Shown here in pieces: positions 23,801-32,800 of a stretch of 64,000 nt of DNA. Position 1 is the first letter of the stretch. Every line of letters starts with the position of its first letter. The stretch lies in NCBI GenBank assembly GCA_015680685.1, contig MNCI01002706.1, positions 615,373 through 679,372 of the forward strand, written 5' to 3'. Made by a program: the position numbers and the translations under genes. The notes below the pieces were generated by a model. That model did no database searches. It saw nothing but the letters and a program-made list of their open reading frames with translations, and was not told the origin of the DNA. The stretch comes from Gnetum montanum. Its lineage: Eukaryota > Streptophyta > Gnetopsida > Gnetales > Gnetaceae.

Positions 23801-26800
23801 ACCCCCAGAACTTCCTTAAGGATGCTTTGCTTTGATTGAAGTGGGCCATCTGGGCCCTCCCAGTGGAGGACAAATTCTCCTTTAGGATGGAGATCAACTT
23901 GTTTTGATCCATACCAAACAAGAGGCTGGGGAGGACTTGCACGGGGAGGAGAGCAGCACATTCTACGATAGCTTCAAAGCCTTGACCTGGAAGAGGAGAC
24001 ATACTAGAGACAACGATCATGGGTCCGATGGCTTCAAGAAGGGGACAAGCAAACAAACTTCTTCTTTGCCATTGCTAAGACACGTGGTTGGGGCCAGCCA
24101 CGTTGTTTACACAACCAGGACGGGGGGATTATTGATGAGCCGCAGAAAATCGCAAGGGAGCTGACTCAATACTAGGGGAGGATCTGGGCCAAGCGACCTA
24201 CCAAGCCCATCTCGGTTCAAGTGGCACAGGTGCTGAACGAGGACAACACGCAGTTGCTGGCTCCTTTTTCTTGGTAGGAACTCATTGCCACCATCAATGG
24301 CATGCCGAGAGGGAAGGCACCTGGTCCTAATGGTTGGAGCCTTGAGTTTTTTAAGACCTTCATGGATATTGTGGGACCCAATATCCTGGACGCTTTCAAC
24401 CTTATGCTGGCCAAGAGGCAAGTTCGAAGGGAGATCAATTGCTCCCGAATTGTGTGCATCCCAAAACAATCAGATGCACACTGCCTCGAACACTTCTGTC
24501 TTATTGGGGTCTGCAACATGTTAATTCGGGTTTTCTCCAAGTTGATTGTGCATAGGCTTGTGCCACTTATGCCCAAACTCGTGGGAGTTAACCAAGTAGG
24601 ATTTGTGCAGGGCTGAACACTACAGGATCAGGTTCTCCTCATGTAGGAGGTGTTCCATTCTCTTCAAACTACGGGCTTCCCTGGGCTTTGTCTCAAACTC
24701 GACATTACCAAGGCATACGACATACTCAGCTGGGAAGCCCTGACTACCATTATGCAACAGAAAGGCTTTGACCAAAGGTTTATCCAGCTTTGCATTCACA
24801 TGCAGTCATCCGCCGATTTCTCTTTCGATGTAGGGGGGCAATTGTGGGGTCTCTCCTCACCAGGGAGGGGATTACGGTGGGGGGACCTGCTTTCGCCCCT
24901 GTTGTTCATCATCGTTATGGATCTAATGCAACACTATTGTCGAACGTCAGGGGTTGACGGCTTAGACATTGTGGGGTTGGAATGTCGGGTTGAGCACTAT
25001 GCGGATGACACAATGCTGCTCAGTCGGGCAGGGGTCTCACATGCACGATGCATCAACATCGCATTGTCCCGGCTGGCGGTTGAGTTGGGGCTAGAGATTA
25101 ATAGGGCTAAATCCTCTACCCATTTTGTTAATGTGGATAAATAGATTAAAAATCGGGTTGTGCAAGTCCTGAACATACTGCCTGGAATGGGCAAGGACAC
25201 ATACCTGGGCATCCCACTCTACTAGTGAGGGCGGAGCATGTCGTGGGGGCCGTTGATGGAGAAGGTTGAAAGAAGGATGGGTCATTGGGCAAATCGATTT
25301 TTGACTCGGAAGGGGCGATTGCTTGTGGCAACGGGGATTCTCACGGTGATTACCTGGTTTGTTGTGGCCATTGCCACCCCCTGAACACCATCATTAACAA
25401 GATCAACATGCTGATCAGGCGTTTCATTTGGAAGGGGGGCAGGGGGGGGGGGCAAAATCCACTTGGTAAACTGGGAACGGGTTGCGTGCCCTGTAACGCG
25501 GGGGGTTGGGCATCTCGTCGTTTGAAGACGAGCTGATGCTTGGACAACAACGACTGATGCTTCGTTTCATGTGCCCGCCTAGGGAGCTGATCCAGTGGAT
25601 TTGCATCATGAATACAAAGTATCGACGTTGGGAGGTGGGGCTGCAAGATTCTAGGCCTTGGCAGGCACTTTGCTGTCACACGTGTGCAATGTAGACAATG
25701 GGGTGGTTGGACCTCGAGCTACGTTGCTGCTGGCGGCCGGGTACCCACAAGTGTTAGTTTGGCAACAAATTTGGAGGGGGCAGCTCCCTGAAAAGATCAA
25801 GATCTTCCTTTGGTTAATGCGACAGGATGCGTTGTTAGTTCACGTGTTTCTGTGCAGATGCGGCCTCATGCAGGATGACACCTGTCCCTGTTGCAGCGTT
25901 GAGCCTGAGACAGTCCGGCACTTCGTTTTTGACTACGCATACATGCACGCCACGTGGCATGCCTCATCAGTGATTCTTGGGCCACACTACTTTTATGGGT
26001 AGCATGGAAAGCAAGAAACTGCACTGNAGTCACGTCGACTTTTGAACCTGACTGCGCCGCATTCTAGGCAGAAAAGAACTTTGGCAGATGGTGGAACAGT
26101 GTGGCTGGTGTAACCCCCTGCAACGACTAGTTGAGGACCCAGATTTTTCAGGTGACGCGTTCTTCGCTAATTGGCACAACGACCGGACCTACTTCCGAGG
26201 GCGTGAGGTTACCGTTACGGAATCCTCAATCGCCAGCTGTCTGGGGCCCAGGCCATTGGCGAGGTCATCTTACCTTCCGCACATAGTTTGCAGGATGCGG
26301 AATTGTTTTTTGAAGGGTCGGTGCCACGCACGCAAAGTCGGCAGGTGCACAGATCCTCTTTGCCCCGAATCTGAGCCCGAGCGGCAGATCTTGTGGACAA
26401 ATTTTTTGTCCAGTCTGGCAATGGCTCTAAGCTCCAGGGCATCCACTTTGCCTTTCTCCGTTGCCTGAAATTTGGGCGCTAGGTTAACTTACCCCGATTT
26501 TTCTTGGTGGCCCTTCAACTACAGTGACACAGTCGTCATTCGGGGTTAATCTTGGCCTTGTGGCGGGGGGTAGAGGGGGGGGGGGGCAAAACTTGTCGAC
26601 CTCATAGGGTGCCCCCTCGCGAGGGGCCCCCCATTCTGGCCCTGCGGCTTCGGTCAGTCGGGGGAACCTCTGGGCCCTACTGACAACGACCTACACGCGG
26701 AAGCGGTGTAGCTAGCGGGAACGGCACCCCCCTGCCAATCTCGCTGGGCCGGAGTTGCCCCCGTCGGAGACCTTCGAGCACAGCATGAACTGGGACGAGG

Positions 26801-29800
26801 AGTTGCAGCAGGCCACTCAGAGGGCTGCAATTGTGGTGTGTGAGGCTGAATGAAGGGAATGGGAGGCAAAATGGTAGGCAAAATGGTAGGAAGCCCTTGT
26901 GCAGGCACGGGCCGACTTGGAGGCCCAATTTCATGAACAGGAGCAGGAGAGAGTGAGGCAACAAAACCTCTTGGCCTTTGCAGCCTGGGCCCGGTTGGTG
27001 GATGAGATTCGGGCCCAAGTGAGGGAAGAGTTGCTACAGGAAGAAGCTACCCAAAGGGAGCGTGAGGAGGCTGAACGGATGGAACAGAAACGTGAACAAG
27101 AGGAGGAGGAGCAATGACAGCGACAGCTCGATCGGGCACACAAGCACAGTGCTCGGCAATGGCTTAGAGGGGGGCGGTGCCCATACCTCATCCTAGGCAT
27201 CAATTGCGACAGCTCCTGGGGTGAGCTCAGGCACCACATCCGTCAGACCTTGGTGCGTTTCCATCCTGATGGGGGAACTTCGATGGCTGATCGGGACAAG
27301 TGAGAGTCGACCATGCAAGGTATCCAGCAGGTCGCCAGTTTTGTGGACACGGAGGTCCACCGGAACACGTTGGATATTCTCCATGAGCTGGAGCGCGCAC
27401 ACTGTGCCTACCATTGGCTGCCAACGAACCCCTAGTAGGGGTGTTGCTTTGGCCTGTGGGAGGTGCTTGCCCCCCCGGGGGATCGAGTGGTGCCCCCCCA
27501 TCCTTGTCGGGGGTCCCCGCCTCCCCCGTTTGGTGGTGCCCCGACCCCCTGCGTCCCCGCCCCAAAATCGTTCTTTGGTTTTTCTGTGGCTTCGGCTAGA
27601 CTGATGCGGTGTCAGACTTGTTTGTTTCTTGGGGCTTTCCCCACCCCGTGTGTGCCATTGCTGATGACCTGCAGGTTGTAATTTCCTGTACTATATTTTT
27701 TCAGTAATATACTTCCGACTATTTCCTCAAAAAAAAAGGGGGTTTCATTATTTTTTTTGGAAAATAAATCATCCTTTGTTTTCTGAATGAAAGATTCAAA
27801 ACTGCCAGTAATAACCAGATTAAACAATGATGATGATTATAACACTCATCTGTAGGAAGCAAGAGTTAACACTCAGAGTCCCGAACAAGCTGGCTGAAAA
27901 TGCAAGAGTAAACTTTTTTTTTTGTTGCCTTTTCCCAAACAGTTGATCAATTGTCAGAAATTATATTTGCATATAGACCAGCATAGACAACTATCAATAA
28001 AATAATGCATAACAAAGAAAATTATATGAGGTAAAAAATGGCCCAAGGATCTAGCAAGAAGAGAATGCCAATATGATGTTTGACATCTCTTACTACACTA
28101 TGCATCTAGGGTGTAGTATAAAAGCAAAAACATCTAAAACTTAAAATCATATCAATAGCCATCTTGCTTAGCAAAAAGCCAATTAATTCAATCCTTTCAC
28201 TTCATGGTCTTAAATTATGCACAGAAAAAATGTAATAAGTTATAAGGAAGTCAAACTCAGGAGAAACATGTTATTCATGTCCCTGGAAAACTCCTAATTG
28301 AAGTACAAATAATACATTAATCTTTACATTTATTCACAATATCATTGCAAATGATACAATATTTAAGATTCAACAAGCAAGAAAAATCAGAAACTAGATT
28401 GTTCACATTAATAAACTTGTTCACATAGATAGCGGGACAACAAGCACAAGAATCTTATGAAACAGTAGTTTACAAATCAAATTATCAAAAGTCTTAACAA
28501 AAGAATAAAAAGCAACTACATCTAGTGTCAATCAATAAACCATAAACATAAACAGATTTAGATTTAATTATAAATTAACATACTAGCTTTTTCCCACTCC
28601 ATTGGACTCATAGAAAGTTACTAAAATTATACTTGAGAAGGCACACAAATAAGAATCAAAATTCAAATCCAAGGATTAAGCATTGAAGGGGATCATCAAG
28701 ACAATTTTTAAGCCAAGAACAAAGAATTCGACAATTCTGTAAATTTTAGAAAATCACAAAATAGACAAGGGCCTAGGGATACTTGGCCCCTATTGGCAAA
28801 TCGTTATGCCAATATGCCCCAAATTGTTATGGGTGTTTTTGAATCATTAGAGAAACAACTTTCATCCAAGTCATTTAGGCCTAAGAGTGCAGAGGGCAGG
28901 TGGAGAGATCTATCAATAAAATTAAGGATTCAACAATCTAAAATCTCAACAACAAATCTTGTCAAAGTTAATTTCAACATAAAATGACATTCAAGGCAAA
29001 GAAAGGAGGAGAGCTGAGATATTAAGACTATGAGCCAATGCTATCACACATAGCAAGAGAAGGATTCGTCTTACCTTGTTACTTAAAGTTTTTTTTTTTG
29101 GCTTACCAAGAACCATTAATTACAATATTGGACTGTTGCTTAGCTTAAATTTCCCTTTTATTTGTTGTCTTTTGTAGCAGCCACAATCTTCCCTTGTTGC
29201 TATTTTTTTTCCAGCCACAACCTTCTTATGTTGGTGTTCATTTGTTGTTTCAGCCACAGTCTTCTTTTGTTGTTGTTCTTCTTCTCTTTTAGCCATTGTC
29301 TTGTTGTTGATGTTGTTCATTTGCTACTTCAGCTATAATCTTCTATTGTTATTGTTCATCTTTTTGTTCAACCACAGTCATCTTCTTGTTGTTGTTCAGT
29401 TGCTACTTCAGCTGTAATCTTCTATTGTTATTGTTCATCTTCTTGTTCAACCACAGTCATCTTCTTGTTGTTCATTTGCTATTCCAGCCATAGTCTCCAC
29501 GTCCCTTGTGATTGAGCTCTCCTTCTTTCTAATATGCATATACACTCTTCCTTTCTCTCCTTTTTTTTTTGCCTTTCCCTCTCCCCTCTCCCCTCTCTTT
29601 ATAATTGCTAGCGGAAACCAAGAGATGATGGGTTGTTTCTTGTAACTGATTCTTTATTAAAAATTGTTTTGCTTCTCATTGTTTTGTTCTTCAAGAAATA
29701 AAACCATTTTCCACACCACCTAGTCATGAGTTTAATTTTTCCATGATCACTCTTAAAAATTAATAAAAGTATATGCTAACAAGTTAAAGGCTTAATTCCC

Positions 29801-32800
29801 TGAGTTGCAACTTTCAATAATTTGAAATTCTAATTGTGCCATGTCTCAAGTTCAATTCCTTTCGATCTCACATAGCAGAAAACTAATAGCCATAAAACAT
29901 AAAAACATAATATCCACCTCTATTCCTTCTTTCTTCAACAATATGTAACCTTTAAATTTATCAGCAATAAATATGTAGCTGTGCTTTATTTCCAGCAACA
30001 ATTTTTCTTAGAAATCAAATCATAAGGTGCAATGGAATAGATTTCAAAATGGGAATATAGAAGAGTGCAAGTCCAAGACATAAAACCAAGTGAAATACTT
30101 TCTCTTTCAGGCCATTAGCAATGCAAGAGTTTCCATTGCACGTTCATAACTTATTATTGCTTTGTCTTACGATGCTTTGAAAGGTCATCACTTGACCTTT
30201 CTACATCCATGGACGGGGTACTTATATTCTATTAATTAATAAAACTCTGAAGAACAATGCATCAACAATATGCACAACATTCCACATGTTCATCATTTAA
30301 AATAATACAACTGTGATATACATAATATTATTGATTCATAGGTCAGGTTTCTTTCACTTGATTCATTGGTTAAGTTCCTTAGCAACATTTGCGTAGTTAT
30401 ATATATCTAAAAGAATCATTCATACTAAGCAAAACATATCTCTTTCAGCCCTTGAAGCATAACATAAAGAATTTTTGTTTCTTCTTTTATTTCCAACTCT
30501 AATTACTGAATAATTAGAATTTGTATATTAGCCCTTAGAGATAAGATATCCAAAACTTATATGAATACACACCAAAGCAAATATATAAGATACCCACACT
30601 AATATATATATATAGCTACAGTTCACAGGAACATTCTAATCAGTCTAAAAAATCATTTCAATGCACATAGGTCATGCAACATAAAAAAAAAAAAACCATA
30701 GTAACAGTCTCATAAATAATACAACATTTCAGCTTCGTTTCTACGCAGCATTCCTTTTGTTTATTCAATTAATATATGCTAAATCAATCAGTAGTATGCA
30801 CTTAATACTTTGCATCTAGTAATACACACAACACACATTAGCACAACTTAGATCAATCACAAAGAAGAATAACCAGTCATTCAGGCAATCATCAATACAT
30901 GCACATTAGCAACACTTTAAATCTATCACAGTCATAACAAATTAGACTCACGCACATTGCCACAAACTTTAAGATGAAAATCCAAGAAAGCTGGTCATTA
31001 CAATGACTGTTGTGCATACTTACATTCCCAAGAGGTTCTGTTAACATTTTAAGTGAATGAAGGAAAGGAAGTTGTGCCTTAGCATCATTTTTCTCATCAT
31101 GTTGATTACAGTGGACAACATATTAAATTTCATTGTAATTAAGCTGTGCTGTAGTTTGACTTCTACAGGTAGAGCAGTTCTTGCTGCTCAAGGCTTGACT
31201 TGGCTTCATTTTAAGTTTGATGCCTGAAGTAGAGCTTTTATATATTCAAACATATATTACCATCTTGAAGGAAAGAGGGTTTCAATTTGCAAAATAAAAA
31301 AACGAACGGAGTTTGATGATTTTATATCAGAATGATGCATTCAAAACAAAACTTTGAGGAGAATATCTAAATTTCATTTTCAAGTAATCCTGAATATTTT
31401 GTACAGACGAACATTTGAATTGGGTAGATGGATGTTTCAGCTTTCAACAAGTAGGCTACAATGTTGCAGAAGACAGAGTGCCCTGAGGCCAAATGTTTAG
31501 AGAGTGGCACTGAACTGGGCACGTAGGTTCAGACAAAATTTGATTTCTATTATTTAAAATATTAGAGAATTACACAGCTCATTTAGAATTGATAGAGTTA
31601 GGGTTGGCTCTGTTACAAAAACCACATCATCAGCCTTTGTAAAACCAACGCCAAACAATAGAAACTGATGCACAGAACTGGATTTATCTGCCAGACAAAT
31701 AATTATTATTTCAAGTGAGGAAAGATAAAAACTTCTCTTGCAACAAATGAATGCACCGTAGAAATTGGCTTATGAATATTTGACCTAGGACCTCATATAT
31801 TGTCTGATCTAAAAGCTCTCATTTCATTTCATCTAGCATTAAGCTCACTTCAAGTCTTTTTGGTTGGCATTGTCATCATGGAACTTTACTGAATCACTGT
31901 GAAACTATTATACGTTGTCTCATACAATCTTAGCAGAATGCAAAAGCTTTTCCACCAGTCTTTGGTCTTCCTTCCAGTTTACCACAGGTAAAAATAAAGT
32001 GAAGATTTTATACGTAATCTTTTTGTCCATGATAGTTTGCTTGAATATGAAATTGTTTAAAGATGTTGATCACTTTATCAAATACTTCTGACGAACTCCT
32101 CTTATTGTGCTTCCCGATACAGTAGAAATGAACATGGTCAGTTCTGTTTAATCATTATTTATTCACAAGCCTTGATTTCCATTGCAGTTTTCATTCAATT
32201 ACTTGTTTTTTGTGCAAACCTTATTCTCATTTTTCCCCCTGTTACAAAACAAAATTTTAAGATTTCATGGTTAATTGTGTGTATTTTTTTTGTAGGTAAA
32301 TATGCTTCTTCTTCCACTGGAGTCCATGGTTGCTTCTGCTATGAATGCTGTTCAAAGTCTTATAAATAGTGAAGGGGAAATCAAGCTAGAGATTTCTCAT
32401 GGACAAGGCCAAACATTAATTCACTCATTGCATTTAAAGCTCCAAGAGGTTTGTCCTATCTTGATAGGTGTGGTTCCAATGCTCTTGAACACAGTGAAAG
32501 ATTTGCATGAAACATTAACAAGGCTGGCACGTACAGCAAGTTCTGATGCTGGTGTTCTCCATAAGGTAATTTCAAATTCTACTCTTTTGATGCTATATAT
32601 ATTTTCTCTATTTCTGGTTGATAAATTTAAATCCTATATAGGTTTATGTCCTAGATTTTTATTGATTGATTTGTAGGCTCTTGAAGTTGTTGGAGAAAGT
32701 CAAGAAGTACCATCACAGGAAATGGGTTTAGAAAGACCAGAACTTGATGGAGCTGAAGTCTTGTCTGCAGAACAAAACAGAGATGTTTTAGAGACAGTTC

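Larger units (their letters stand above)
21526..27737 (+). mobile_element. LINE copy L3, nearly full length, reference copy of family L
   Basis: Order: Q-rich start (about 21570-21680), ORF1 with DUF4283-like domain (21759-22373), zinc knuckle (about 22450-22490), N gap (22726-22764), APE endonuclease (23003-23760), RT (24250-25140), post-RT region, zf-RVT (about 25780-25960), conserved unknown module (26080-26560), coiled coil (26770-27115), J-like domain (27175-27434), and 3' UTR ending in A9 at 27729-27737. Possible target duplication: GGGGTTTTCA (21516-21525) versus GGGGGTTTCA (27738-27747), 9/10. Frameshifts and stops show the copy is inactive, but each domain is readable. Confidence 0.9.
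5545..32295 (+). other. SMG1: SMG1 giant intron (26,751 bp)
   Basis: This intron is bounded by AAG|GTTAGC and TTTTTGTAG|GTA, with phase 0 maintained. It contains a foreign LINE RT fragment, a copia-type LTR, LINE copies L2 and L3, the Ty3 element B with a solo LTR of family A, an LTR-like repeat and a pyrimidine-rich tandem repeat. Both orientations of elements are tolerated. It is longer than almost any angiosperm intron and is one reason to suspect a gymnosperm or fern. Confidence 0.8.

Noticed and set aside
29120-29320. Minus-strand Gln/Lys-rich frame as a real gene
   Set aside because: It is made from the pyrimidine-rich tandem repeat and has no non-repeat domain.
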